Below are positions 1-9,237 of a stretch of 64,000 bases of DNA, piece by piece. The stretch comes from Aureispira anguillae (GTDB taxonomy: Bacteria > Bacteroidota > Bacteroidia > Chitinophagales > Saprospiraceae). The DNA is taken from NCBI RefSeq assembly GCF_026000115.1, contig NZ_AP026867.1:6983001-7047000 (forward strand). Direction: 5' to 3'. Both the position numbers and the translations under genes were made by a program. The first letter of the stretch is position 1. The number at the start of each line of letters is the position of its first letter. Under the pieces are notes generated by a model. That model was not told where the DNA came from. It did no database searches and saw nothing but the letters and a program-made list of their open reading frames with translations.

Positions 1-2
1 CA

Positions 3-1601
3 ATTATTAATTTGATTGCCCTTAATCAGTTTTCTTCTTCTTGGATGTTGCTAACCTTTGTGGTAGCATTAGGAACAGCCATAGCAGGAGCAATGAAGTT
101 GATGCAACATATTATAACAGAGACGATTCAACAACGAATATTTACTCGTTCAGCTTTTGATTTTGCTTATAGAATCCCTAGGTTGCAAATGGAGGCAATT
201 AAGGAAGAATATGCACCAGAGTTAATTAATCGTTTCTTTGATACGCTATCTATTCAGAAAGGGATTCCTAAAGTATTGGTAGATCTCTCTGCTGCATCTT
301 TACAGATCTTCTTTGGGTTGATCTTACTTTCCTTGTATCATCCTTTTTTTGTAGCATTTGGTTGTGTCTTATTGGCACTCATTGTTCTTCTGGTTGTCAG
401 TAGTTTTTCTCCAGGTTTATCCACTAGCTTGCAAGAGTCAAAGTATAAATATAAGGTAGCTTATTGGTTGGAAGAGCTTGGTCGTACTATGGGGTCTTTT
501 AAATTGGCAGGAAGAACCCAATATCCCATAGAAAGAACGGATGAATTGGTAGGGGGGTATTTACAATATAGAAAAAAGCATTTTAGTGTTGTAAAAGTTC
601 AGATTATTAGTGTTGTTATCCTCAAAACATTGGCGACAGCAGCACTATTATTAATTGGAGGCATCTTGGTGATTAATAATGAAATGAATGTTGGGCAATT
701 TGTGGCTTCAGAGATTGTTATCATTATTGTTCTAAATGCGTTGGATAAGATTGTAATGGGTATGGAAACAATTTTTGATTTACTCACAGCAGTTGAAAAA
801 ATAGGGGTGGTAACGGATTTACCCTTAGAGGATGAGTCAGGCATTGATTTTGAAGAAATTCATTGTGAAAATGGAATCTCAATTCATGTCGATAATTTGA
901 CTTATGTATTGGGCGAACACCAACACAAAATACTAGAAAATATTAATTTAAATATCAAATCTGGAGAACGGATTTGTATTGTTGGCTCTAATGCTTCTGG
1001 TAAGTCAACCCTAATCAGAATTATTATGGGGTGGTATGATAATTTTAGAGGAACCATTTCTTATAATGATATTCCCCGTAAGAATATTAATATTGCAAGT
1101 TTGCGTTCTTATATGGGAGATCATGTATCAGAGGAGCATTTATTTCATGGAACACTTGCTCAAAACATCTCTATGGGGCGCCCAGATGTATCAATCCAAG
1201 AGGTAATCAAAGTCTGCCAGAAGGTGAATCTATCTGATTATATCAAAAGTCAACCCGAAGGACTTAATACGATCATTACCTCAGATGGGCAGAATGTTCC
1301 GCAGAGTGTTATCAAGAAAATTATTTTGGCTAGATGTATTGTCGATTTGCCTAAGTTGGTTGTCACCGAACCATTGCTTGCTGGTCTGGATAATACTGAT
1401 GCTATGCAAATGATTGATTTATTAACCAACAAACAAAATTCTTGGACGTTGATTGCTGTAACGAGAAGTGCCCAAATGGCAAAATCCTGTGATCGAATTA
1501 TTGTAATGGATAAAGGACAAATTACATTTAAGGGAACCTATGAAGAGCTGGAACAAGAGGCGTATTTTGAGCAGTTATTTGATGATATAATAAAAGAGTA
1601 A
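3..1601 (+). CDS. ABC transporter, membrane domain plus degenerate ATPase (5' partial)
   Basis: The reading frame is open to the left edge, so the true start lies outside the window; the first start-like codon is TTG at 12. Numbering from that codon, residues about 10-250 hold several hydrophobic segments of an ABC exporter membrane domain, and residues about 290-529 hold a nucleotide-binding domain. Walker A is intact (GSNASGKST, about 325-333). Most other ATPase residues are changed: the Q-loop Gln is Asp370, LSGGQ reads TSDGQ (423-427), the Walker B Asp is Thr452 (VTEP), and the switch His is Arg485 (VTRS). It therefore probably binds ATP but hydrolyses it poorly, as one half of a heterodimer whose active half would lie upstream; this is inference. 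HlyD-type and TolC-type genes follow, so it likely belongs to a three-part, type I-like exporter. The substrate is unknown. Confidence 0.85.
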   Translation: MINLIALNQFSSSWMLLTFVVALGTAIAGAMKLMQHIITETIQQRIFTRSAFDFAYRIPRLQMEAIKEEYAPELINRFFDTLSIQKGIPKVLVDLSAASLQIFFGLILLSLYHPFFVAFGCVLLALIVLLVVSSFSPGLSTSLQESKYKYKVAYWLEELGRTMGSFKLAGRTQYPIERTDELVGGYLQYRKKHFSVVKVQIISVVILKTLATAALLLIGGILVINNEMNVGQFVASEIVIIIVLNALDKIVMGMETIFDLLTAVEKIGVVTDLPLEDESGIDFEEIHCENGISIHVDNLTYVLGEHQHKILENINLNIKSGERICIVGSNASGKSTLIRIIMGWYDNFRGTISYNDIPRKNINIASLRSYMGDHVSEEHLFHGTLAQNISMGRPDVSIQEVIKVCQKVNLSDYIKSQPEGLNTIITSDGQNVPQSVIKKIILARCIVDLPKLVVTEPLLAGLDNTDAMQMIDLLTNKQNSWTLIAVTRSAQMAKSCDRIIVMDKGQITFKGTYEELEQEAYFEQLFDDIIKE

Positions 1602-1604
1602 GTA

Positions 1605-2972
1605 ATGTTAAATATATCAGAGAACAGAATCGAAAATAAAGGTTTAGAGGACTATCCTGCCTTTAAAAAAGTTACACAGTTAAATACCGCTCGAAAACTG
1701 GCGCATTGGGTCATTATCTTTTTTGTATTATTGGTGGTTATTTTGATGTTGCCCTGGACGCAACATATTGTTACCAAGGGAAAAGTAACGACCTTAAAAC
1801 CTGAACATCGCCCGCAAAGCGTTTATAGCGTCATTTCGGGTAAAATAGATCGATGGTATGTGCAAGAAGGGGAGTCGGTCGAAAAAGGAGATACCTTGGC
1901 TTTTTTATCAGAGGTAAAAGCAGGCTATTTTGATCCTGAATTATTAAGAAGGACACAAGATCAGGTCAATGCAAAACACGCTGCTAGAGAGGCGTACAAT
2001 GACAAATCACAAGCATTGAGTCAGCAGTTGGAAGCAATCAAAAATGTTTCTCTTGTTAAGCTAGAGCAAACTCAAAATAAAGTAGAACAATACCAATTGA
2101 AGCTAATTTCGGATAGCGTAACAGTGGGAGCTGCTCAAACGGCTTATCGGGTAGCTACTCGTCAATTTAATAGAACAGATACCTTGTTTCAAAAGGGAAT
2201 AAAGTCGTTGACCGATCTAGAGAACAAGCGCAATAAAATGCAAGAAACAGAGGCTAAATGGATGGCTTACCAAAATAAGTTTCTGACCACCAAAAATGAG
2301 TTGTTAAATGCAAAGATTGAATTGAGCCTTGTGAAAAGTCAATATGCTGATAAAATGGCAAAAGTTCGCTCTGAACGTTCCAGTGCCTTGTCTAGCATTT
2401 ATGATGCTGAAAGCCAAATTGCAAAGCTTGAAAATCAGTATGCCAATTATGAACAAAGAGAAAAGTTATACTATGTAATTGCTCCTCAAGATGGATATAT
2501 TACTAAGATTTATCGAAAGGGCTTGGGCGAAATTGTCAAAGCAACAGATCCTTTGTTGGCAATTATGCCAGCGAATCACCAGTTGGCTGTAGAGGCTTAT
2601 ATTCGCCCTATGGATTATCCCTTGCTTCAACTGAAACAGAAGGTTCGTTTTGTTTTTGACGGTTGGCCTGCTTTTGTATTTTCTGGCTGGCCCAATCAAT
2701 CTTATGGCACATTTGAAGGTGCTGTTGTGGCAATTGATAATGTGGCTAATGAAAAGGGGATGTACCGAATTTTAGTATCACCAAGTACTTCTAAGGCTTG
2801 GCCAGAAGCATTGAGGGTAGGAGCAGGGGCTAGTACTTTGATTATGCTCAATGATGTTCCTTTATGGTATGAATTCTGGCGACAACTCAATGGCTTTCCA
2901 CCTGATTTTTATGAAGAGCAAGATTTGGATAAAATCAAGATGAAAGCTCCCATTAAGCATTTAAAAAAGTAA
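1605..2972 (+). CDS. HlyD-family membrane fusion protein
   Basis: 455-residue periplasmic adaptor that would bridge an inner-membrane ABC exporter to an outer-membrane channel. It has a short cytoplasmic N-terminus and one membrane helix at about 34-50. A split biotinyl-lipoyl-like half barrel lies around 70-110 (motif SGKIDRWYVQEGESVEKGD). A long Gln/Lys-rich coiled coil covers about 120-290, and the second half barrel lies around 295-330 (APQDGYITKIY). A beta-barrel region follows. The ATG begins 3 bases after the stop of the ABC gene, so the two are co-transcribed. The length and order of parts are usual for Bacteroidota HlyD proteins paired with ABC exporters. I see nothing that identifies the cargo. 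Confidence 0.9.
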   Translation: MLNISENRIENKGLEDYPAFKKVTQLNTARKLAHWVIIFFVLLVVILMLPWTQHIVTKGKVTTLKPEHRPQSVYSVISGKIDRWYVQEGESVEKGDTLAFLSEVKAGYFDPELLRRTQDQVNAKHAAREAYNDKSQALSQQLEAIKNVSLVKLEQTQNKVEQYQLKLISDSVTVGAAQTAYRVATRQFNRTDTLFQKGIKSLTDLENKRNKMQETEAKWMAYQNKFLTTKNELLNAKIELSLVKSQYADKMAKVRSERSSALSSIYDAESQIAKLENQYANYEQREKLYYVIAPQDGYITKIYRKGLGEIVKATDPLLAIMPANHQLAVEAYIRPMDYPLLQLKQKVRFVFDGWPAFVFSGWPNQSYGTFEGAVVAIDNVANEKGMYRILVSPSTSKAWPEALRVGAGASTLIMLNDVPLWYEFWRQLNGFPPDFYEEQDLDKIKMKAPIKHLKK

Positions 2973-3073
2973 CTTGTTTTTATTCTTTAAGACCAATTGC
3001 CTTTTAGGGAAACTTCATTGAAATCCACGGAGTATTAATAAAACTAATCAACAAATTATTCTATCAATAGATC

Positions 3074-4486
3074 ATGAAGCAATTCTTCATTGTTGCAATT
3101 GTATTAACCTGCCAAAATCTGTGGGGGCAAATAGATGCTCCAATATTGACTTATGAGCAATTCTTGCAGCAAGTATATGAACACCACCCCATCTCAAAAC
3201 AAATTAATATCCAGCGAGATCAAGCTAAACAATATCTAAAAAAGGCTAGAGGTGGTTTTGATCCTAAATTGGGAACAAAATGGGATTACAAAAATTTTGG
3301 AAAGAAGAATTATTATAATATTCTGAATACCTACCTAAAAGTACCCGTTTGGTCAGATATATCCATAGAAGCAGGGTATAATTATACCCAAGGATATTAT
3401 CTAAATCCTGAAAATACATTACCGCAGGATGGCCAAGCATTTTTGGGACTAAAAATTCCCTTGTTAAAAGGGTTGTGGACGAGTGAACGCAGAACAGCAC
3501 TTCAACAAGCAAAACTAATGGTAGGAGCGAGCGAAGTGCAGATACAGACGGCCTTAAACGATTTGTTGTATGCTGCTGGAAAAAAATATTGGGAATGGGG
3601 GAAATCTTATAATGAGCTATTAATTATTCAGCAGTCATTAACTACCGCAGAAGAACAATTTAATGCCGTTCAAAAGGCTTTTCGACAAGGAGATAAACCT
3701 GCTATTGACACCTTGAAGGCTTTTATTCGTATACAAGATCGAACCATCTTGCTCAATAATAAACAAGTTGAAGTGCAAAATGCGGCAAGATTAGTGGCTG
3801 CTTATTTGTGGGATGAAAATCAAGAACCTTTGATGCTTAAGGAGGGGACTTATCCTATTACTTTACAACAGTTGGCAACCCAACCTTTTGACCAAGAAGT
3901 CTTAACGGCTAGCTTAGACCAAATAGAACAGCATCCAGATCTTGCATGGTATGATTTTAAACTTGAAAATTTAGAACTAGAACGCAAACTAAAAATCAAT
4001 AACTTGATGCCAAAGTTGGATGTCAAGTATAATTTTTTGTCAACCAATCACGTTGATTTTTTTGCTACCAGTGCTGCTACTCCCATTCAAAACTATAAAT
4101 TAGGCGTACAATTTTCTATGCCTATTTTTGTCCGAAAAGAACGGGCTGATCTAGCTTTGACTCAACTCAAACTAAAGCAGGTGAATTTTCAACAAGCTGC
4201 CAAGCAAAGAGATCTAAAGACCAAAATTGAGAATTATTTTAATGAGGTTCAAAATGCTTCAAATCAAACCGATAATATGGAGCAAATGGTTGACAACTAC
4301 AAAATACTCTTGGATGCAGAAAAAATAAAATTTGATATTGGAGAATCTTCTGTTTTTATGATGAATATTAGAGAAAACCAACTTCTAGATGCTCAATTGA
4401 AGCTGATTAAGCAACAAATAATGTATCTTAAGTCTCGGACTGCTTTTTTCTGGATTATTGCTAATTTACAATCGGTAGAGCAATAA
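3074..4486 (+). CDS. TolC-family outer-membrane efflux protein
   Basis: 470 residues beginning with a signal peptide (hydrophobic core about 4-15, ending near NLWGQ). The rest is the alternating helix/strand pattern of TolC-type channels: an N-terminal helical repeat (QAKQYLKKARGGFDPKL), a strand region (TKWDYKNFG), and a second repeat ending in long amphipathic helices (about 380-450). It would form the outer-membrane exit of the exporter encoded just upstream. A 101-base gap separates it from the HlyD gene. That gap contains the 14-base string CGGAGTATTAATAA, which also occurs upstream of the SCO-like gene at 47426. The family call is firm; the substrate is unknown. Confidence 0.88.
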   Translation: MKQFFIVAIVLTCQNLWGQIDAPILTYEQFLQQVYEHHPISKQINIQRDQAKQYLKKARGGFDPKLGTKWDYKNFGKKNYYNILNTYLKVPVWSDISIEAGYNYTQGYYLNPENTLPQDGQAFLGLKIPLLKGLWTSERRTALQQAKLMVGASEVQIQTALNDLLYAAGKKYWEWGKSYNELLIIQQSLTTAEEQFNAVQKAFRQGDKPAIDTLKAFIRIQDRTILLNNKQVEVQNAARLVAAYLWDENQEPLMLKEGTYPITLQQLATQPFDQEVLTASLDQIEQHPDLAWYDFKLENLELERKLKINNLMPKLDVKYNFLSTNHVDFFATSAATPIQNYKLGVQFSMPIFVRKERADLALTQLKLKQVNFQQAAKQRDLKTKIENYFNEVQNASNQTDNMEQMVDNYKILLDAEKIKFDIGESSVFMMNIRENQLLDAQLKLIKQQIMYLKSRTAFFWIIANLQSVEQ

Positions 4487-4534
4487 ATAAGCGCAATAAT
4501 TTTAGTAATTTGTTGATTCGATATGTTTATTCTA

Positions 4535-4701
4535 AGAAGTTGTTTAAAAATGTTGTTGATTTTCGAGATCAAAGCTAGTAGTTATCGGGCAAAGCTCGTT
4601 TTTTGTTTCGTAGCTGGAAGCTACGGGACTAAAAATAGCTGCCGATCCGATGGCTGCTATGGTTGGATCGCAGGTGTTAAGATCATTTTTAAACAACTTC
4701 T
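4535..4701. repeat. 167-bp MITE-like element with 18-bp perfect terminal inverted repeats
   Basis: AGAAGTTGTTTAAAAATG at 4535-4552 is exactly repeated in inverted orientation at 4684-4701. Between them lies a GC-richer core with an internal hairpin (CGTAGCT-GGA-AGCTACG). A second element at 25125-25284 has nearly the same termini and a hairpin in the same relative place. The 61-codon frame across it looks accidental. No transposase is encoded and no target duplication is obvious. It sits between the TolC-type gene and PPK2. Confidence 0.65.
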
Positions 4702-4716
4702 AAACTAACTCATAGT

Positions 4717-5553
4717 ATGAAAGATCTAAAAATAACAAAGGATGACCTAGAGCGCATCAATACCAAAGATGGTTATTTAAAACTATTGGAATCCAAAAAA
4801 GTCAATGTTAAAAAGCTACTAAGAACCTTAAAATATGAAGAGGAATTAAACGACTTACAGGTTGAACTCTTAAAAATGCAGGGTTGGGCTTTGAAAAATA
4901 ATAAACGCATTGCTATTTTGTTTGAAGGAAGAGATGCTGCTGGCAAAGGGGGGACAATCCGCCGTTTTGTAGAACACCTAAATCCTAGATCTATTCGTAT
5001 TGTTGCTTTACCCAAACCAACAGAAGACGAGCGAGGACAATGGTATTTTAGACGTTATATTAATCAACTTCCCAATCCTGGCGAAATTGTATTCTTTGAT
5101 CGAAGCTGGTACAACCGAGCAGTGGTAGAGCCTGTTAATGGTTTTTGTACTAAGGAACAGTATGATTTGTTTATGAAACAAGTGATCAATTATGAAGAAA
5201 TGTTGCAAGAGTCAGGGGTGATTTTGATCAAATTTTGGTTAGATACTAGCAAAAAGGAACAAGCAGAACGATTTGCAGCTAGAAAGGAAAGCCCTTTGAA
5301 GCAATGGAAATTTAGCCCTATTGATGAAAAAGCACAGGAACTTTGGGACTTGTATACTTCTTATAGAGATGCTATGTTTAAAAATACGCATACTAAAAAT
5401 TGCCCTTGGGTAGTTGTGCAAGCCGATGATAAAAAAGATGCTCGATTAGCTGCGATTCGTTATGTGCTTCACCAATTAGATTATGATAATAAGGGGGATA
5501 GTGGAGTTGATCTAAAACCCGATCCAGAAGTTGTTAAAAAGTATAAAAAATAA
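4717..5553 (+). CDS. ppk2: Polyphosphate kinase 2 family protein
   Basis: 278 residues, matching the usual size of single-domain PPK2 enzymes, which transfer phosphate between inorganic polyphosphate and nucleoside mono- or diphosphates. Visible motifs are Walker A GRDAAGKGG (71-79), the lid and following segment (FRRYINQLP, about 111-119), and the Walker B-type FFDRSWYNRA (126-135). The order and spacing are those of the family. The enzyme is cytoplasmic. The subclass (ADP-, GDP- or AMP-preferring) cannot be read securely. The next gene starts 2 bases after its stop, so the two probably share a transcript. Confidence 0.93.
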   Translation: MKDLKITKDDLERINTKDGYLKLLESKKVNVKKLLRTLKYEEELNDLQVELLKMQGWALKNNKRIAILFEGRDAAGKGGTIRRFVEHLNPRSIRIVALPKPTEDERGQWYFRRYINQLPNPGEIVFFDRSWYNRAVVEPVNGFCTKEQYDLFMKQVINYEEMLQESGVILIKFWLDTSKKEQAERFAARKESPLKQWKFSPIDEKAQELWDLYTSYRDAMFKNTHTKNCPWVVVQADDKKDARLAAIRYVLHQLDYDNKGDSGVDLKPDPEVVKKYKK

Positions 5554-5555
5554 GC

Positions 5556-6062
5556 ATGTTTAAGCGTTATAAACCAACCAATTTTAAAATGCGTTTGTAT
5601 GGAATGGTCTTGAACCTATTTCCAACTTATAGACGAACAGGAGGGCGAGCGTTCTTTATTGCAGAGGATCTTTCAGATGTTCATATTCGCTTAAAGTTAG
5701 GCTGGGGAACTAGAAATTATGTGGGAACCATGTTTGGTGGAAGTATGGCTTCCGCAGCAGATCCTATCTATATGATTCAATTGATTCGCATACTAGGAAA
5801 TGATTATGTTGTTTGGGACAAGTCGGCAAGTATTCGATTTAGACGACCAGGAAATCAAACTTTGTATAGTCGATTTTTGATTACCGATGAGTTGTTGGCA
5901 GAAATTCGACAACGAGTTGTCAATGAGCAAGAAATTGATTTAGATTTAACTTCAGATTGGGTAGATAAGGATGGAACAGTATATGCAACGGTAACCAAAA
6001 CGCTGTATGTCGCTGACAAACAATTCTACAAGAATAAGCAGTTAGCTCGAAAAAATAAGTAA
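5556..6062 (+). CDS. DUF4442 hotdog-fold (thioesterase-like) protein
   Basis: 168 residues resembling DUF4442 proteins, a branch of the hotdog fold related to acyl-CoA thioesterases. The central helix segment (FGGSMASAADPIYMIQLI, about 60-77) is followed by strands (WDKSASIRFRRPG). The family often has a Gly-Gly-rich turn before the hotdog helix, as here. No signal peptide or membrane segment is seen. The substrate is unknown. It starts 2 bases after ppk2 and is followed by a clear hairpin terminator at 6108-6140. Confidence 0.75.
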   Translation: MFKRYKPTNFKMRLYGMVLNLFPTYRRTGGRAFFIAEDLSDVHIRLKLGWGTRNYVGTMFGGSMASAADPIYMIQLIRILGNDYVVWDKSASIRFRRPGNQTLYSRFLITDELLAEIRQRVVNEQEIDLDLTSDWVDKDGTVYATVTKTLYVADKQFYKNKQLARKNK

Positions 6063-6107
6063 CTACGCAGCATTGATTATGCGTTAACGTTACAATCGTT
6101 AGTTTTT

Positions 6108-6140
6108 AAGTCTTAAACGGAAGCCGTTTAGGACTTTTTT
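6108..6140 (+). terminator. Rho-independent terminator after the ppk2-DUF4442 pair
   Basis: 13-base arms (AAGTCTTAAACGG / CCGTTTAGGACTT, one G-U pair) with a 3-base loop, ending in a T run. Confidence 0.8.
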
Positions 6141-6448
6141 AGTAATAAGGGCATAAACACAAGAAACAATCCTACTGATAAACAGAATTATACTCTGTTA
6201 ATAAAAAAAAATAATTTTTTTTTTCGAACGAGTGGACATTTTTAATTTTGTTGCGTTCTATTAATAAATGATTAATGTTAAAATTACGTTATCATTATAA
6301 ATTGATATACTAAAAAGGTTAGAAAAGCGTGGTGTTACTTTGATATAGAACTTTGCTTTTTAACGATATAAAATAAAAAGAGACATTGCTTTTTGGGTCG
6401 TAATGTGTTTTGAGAGGCTATCTTGCTACGATGGCCTCTCTACTTTTT
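6141..6448. other. Gene-free stretch, possible small RNA
   Basis: No convincing reading frame is seen between the terminator at 6108-6140 and the stop of the minus-strand OmpA gene. The stretch is very AT-rich, then ends in a second plus-strand hairpin and T run at 6412-6449. That second terminator is not needed by any visible plus-strand gene, so an unannotated short transcript is possible. Confidence 0.3.
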
Positions 6449-6449
6449 T
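6412..6449 (+). terminator. Plus-strand terminator hairpin facing the OmpA gene
   Basis: 11-base arms (GAGAGGCTATC / GATGGCCTCTC, one U-G pair) with a 7-base loop, followed by TAC and seven T. The T run lies on the plus side, so it stops rightward transcription. The converging minus-strand gene ends right here and may use the same hairpin. Confidence 0.7.
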
Positions 6450-8929
6450 TAATCTGTTTCGGAAGGAATTACCAAAGCGCCCTTTTGTTTTTCTTTGGTT
6501 GAAGTTCCTATAATTTTAATTTCTACTCGTTGATTCAGCTGTCTACCTTGCAAGGTTTCATTGGTAGCAATAGGATGGCGTTTTCCATAACCTTTGTACG
6601 TTACCTGTTGAGTTGGTATACCCGCTGATTGAAGGTATAAAGAAACATTTTTGGCTCTATTGGTAGAAAGTCGATCACAATAATCATGCTCAGGGAGACC
6701 GTTGGTATGCCCGCCAATTTCAATCTTAATTAATGGGTTTTTGAGTAAGAAATTTTTTAAGCTAATTAACTCTTTTTCTGCTTGTTTAGTGATATAAGAA
6801 GAGTCCGCAGAGAAGAAGGTATTGTTTAGGCGAAAGATTTGCCCTTTTTGAATTTCTTTGGCATTAAAGTTGGGATCAAAATTGCCCCGACGTTGTATAT
6901 TTTTATCATAATCTACTAGCGAAACAATAGAAAAATTACTGTTTTTAGCTGGATTATTAGCCAAAATAATACGTTTGCTTTCGATTCCTTTCTCAACTAG
7001 ATACGCTTTCATATTTTGCGCCTTTGACGAAGTTCGGCTCTCTAGTTTGATGGTCATTTCGGGATATTTATCCATGAAAATGCTTAGGCGATTCAATTCG
7101 GGGTAAGAATTGACGGCTAGTTCATCCGTTTTGCCCAAGAAAAAAATATTGTTGAGTGGAATGCTTTCACCTACCCGTATAGGATGCAAATAAAGCGTGA
7201 TGTACATTTCTGTATATTCATCAATTTTGCCTACTTCAATGCTTTGGCTAACGGGATAATAACCTCCTTTGAAGGCTAAGAAGTTATATTGATTGTTGGC
7301 AGGAAGAATGGCTTGATAATTTCCGTTCTTACTATCGGAAAGCGCATTGCCTTTTTCTTCATTATTAGCTAGATCATAATAAATGATTTTTGCCCGAATA
7401 GGAGCTTTGGTATTGGCATTAAATACCTTTCCTTTGACCAATAATACAGGATCAGGACGAGAACCCAAGGGCGGAACAACTTGATAAACATCCTCTGCTC
7501 CAATATGCTGTTCGCCTCTGTTAGAAACAAAATAAGCCTTAGTACCAGAAGCAGCAATGCTATAATGTGCTTCCCATTTATTGGAGTTAATCTTGGGACC
7601 TAAGTTTTGAGGTTTTGTCCAACTTCGCCAAGTATCATCTAATCGTTTAGTGACAAAAATATCCATAGAGCCATAGCCCCCATGACCTGAGGACGCAAAA
7701 TAGAGCGTTTTGCCATCTGCTGCTAAAAATGGCGTACCTTCTTCATAGGTGGTATTAATGGTAGCACCTAGGTTTTTGGGTTGAGAAAAGCGTCCATTTT
7801 TTTGCAAAAAAGAAACATATAAATCTAAATGACCATAAGAATCATTTCGTTCAATAGACAACAATAAAAGTTGCTTGTTGGCTGCTAAATGAATACTATG
7901 TATTGGGTTTTGGTTGTAATAATTGTCAATAATAACATCTTTGGGAATTTCCCAAGTGCCATCTTCTTTGCGATGGCTAATAGACACGCCCTTGCCTTTG
8001 GAACTGCCATTGTGATTGTAGGTATTGCCAATAAGCAGGGTGTTATTGTCAGGCGAAACCGAAATGACTTGATTGTGATTGTTGTTATTGATCGGAAAAT
8101 CAAGTTGTTCTAAAAGGCTCCAGCTGCCATCTTTTTGTTTGTAAGACACCCAAGCATCATCTCGTTTGTCTAGTCCTTTATTTTGAGGATGTCCTTTTCG
8201 GGTAACAAATAGGCGCTGCCCATCGTGTGCAATTAGTGGATGCAATTCTGCATAGGGCGAATTGATATTGGTTCCTAAATTTTCTCGATGAAAGCCTTGG
8301 AGAGTATCTTCTACCAAGTTAATTTCTCGATCTTGTCTTACGGTTAGGTGGTCTATTTTTGCAGCTGTTTTTCCCGATATAACAAAACCCAATAAATCAC
8401 CATAAAAAGGCAATACACGTGACGTAAAAGCAACCTTACCATCTAAATAATAACGCATTTTGCCATTGTTTTTGCGTATGGCAATCGTGTGGGCTTGGTT
8501 ATTTTGATAATTGCTTGTTAGGGTCCAATTGATTACCCTTGTAAATTTTCCTTTTCGGCAAGTGACCACAGAAGTTTTTCCTTGATTACTAACCAAAAAA
8601 GCATTGTAATTATTTAAATCCCGTACGCCCCAAATAAGCCCATAAACACTTTGCCTACCTTCTAAAAAAGGAGTAATTTTACTTTCTATATAAAATGAAG
8701 TATCAGGATGGACGGGGATAGATTGCCAAAAATACCAAGCACCTACCTCTTGTTTGTATTTGATTTGATATAGACCATCTTTGACTTGAGCACTATATTC
8801 AGCGCTATTGCCATGCATCCATTGCAAAAAATTATCGTCAAAATTCTCTTCAAAGATTAAATTCTGTTGCGCATGAATGTTAACAAGATAACCAAATAAA
8901 ATAGTGATCAATACAAGGCGAATGTTCAT
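6449..8929 (-). CDS. OmpA-family envelope protein with PD40 repeats
   Basis: 826 residues with a signal peptide (about 1-20, ending IHAQ). A concanavalin/LamG-like region lies at about 25-200. WD40-like PD40 beta-propeller repeats cover about 215-485 (motifs such as ADGKTLYFASSGHGG). A carboxypeptidase-regulatory-like domain follows at about 490-580. A poorly conserved linker leads to a C-terminal OmpA domain at about 690-800 (IEIGGHTN, LSTNRAKNVSLYL, GYGKRHPIATNET). The OmpA domain binds peptidoglycan, so the protein probably links the outer membrane or a surface structure to the wall. Related PD40-OmpA proteins are common in gliding Bacteroidota and are sometimes tied to type IX secretion; no direct link is visible here. 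A likely promoter element is at 9179-9186. Confidence 0.88.
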   Translation of the reverse strand: MNIRLVLITILFGYLVNIHAQQNLIFEENFDDNFLQWMHGNSAEYSAQVKDGLYQIKYKQEVGAWYFWQSIPVHPDTSFYIESKITPFLEGRQSVYGLIWGVRDLNNYNAFLVSNQGKTSVVTCRKGKFTRVINWTLTSNYQNNQAHTIAIRKNNGKMRYYLDGKVAFTSRVLPFYGDLLGFVISGKTAAKIDHLTVRQDREINLVEDTLQGFHRENLGTNINSPYAELHPLIAHDGQRLFVTRKGHPQNKGLDKRDDAWVSYKQKDGSWSLLEQLDFPINNNNHNQVISVSPDNNTLLIGNTYNHNGSSKGKGVSISHRKEDGTWEIPKDVIIDNYYNQNPIHSIHLAANKQLLLLSIERNDSYGHLDLYVSFLQKNGRFSQPKNLGATINTTYEEGTPFLAADGKTLYFASSGHGGYGSMDIFVTKRLDDTWRSWTKPQNLGPKINSNKWEAHYSIAASGTKAYFVSNRGEQHIGAEDVYQVVPPLGSRPDPVLLVKGKVFNANTKAPIRAKIIYYDLANNEEKGNALSDSKNGNYQAILPANNQYNFLAFKGGYYPVSQSIEVGKIDEYTEMYITLYLHPIRVGESIPLNNIFFLGKTDELAVNSYPELNRLSIFMDKYPEMTIKLESRTSSKAQNMKAYLVEKGIESKRIILANNPAKNSNFSIVSLVDYDKNIQRRGNFDPNFNAKEIQKGQIFRLNNTFFSADSSYITKQAEKELISLKNFLLKNPLIKIEIGGHTNGLPEHDYCDRLSTNRAKNVSLYLQSAGIPTQQVTYKGYGKRHPIATNETLQGRQLNQRVEIKIIGTSTKEKQKGALVIPSETD

Positions 8930-9237
8930 AGGATTTTAATTTAAAATTGGGCTTTCGTCAATCTTTAAAGGATAAACTCCATTAAAGATTAAAATTTTAG
9001 CAAAAAATGTCAATGCTTATACGTCTTATTGGTCTAATCTGAACTTATGTTATAACTTATCCTAAAACTTTTTTAGTTTTAAGAATAAATGCTTAAATAG
9101 TAAAATTTCTTATGATTTAGCACAAAGGATACTTGATGTTAACCATAAAAAAACGTGTTTTATTGTCTTTTGGGGAGCCAAAGATACGATTTTTTTTAGA
9201 ATATATAAATTTCTAAATCAATACCGAATATAAAAAA
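8930..9237. other. Divergent intergenic region between the OmpA and DUF3137 genes
   Basis: AT-rich, with no reading frame of note. It contains CAAAGATA at 9179-9186, which reads TATCTTTG on the minus strand and fits the Bacteroidota -7 box. No convincing rightward promoter was seen. Confidence 0.5.
9179..9186 (-). promoter_or_regulatory. Candidate Bacteroidota -7 element (TATCTTTG)
   Basis: Matches TAnnTTTG on the minus strand, about 250 bases upstream of the OmpA-family gene. The -33 TTTG partner is not well conserved. Confidence 0.4.

Noticed and set aside
4523-4708. 61-codon open frame between the TolC-type gene and ppk2
   Set aside because: It lies across the inverted-repeat element, and its ends are made from the terminal repeats. 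No family or signal is seen.
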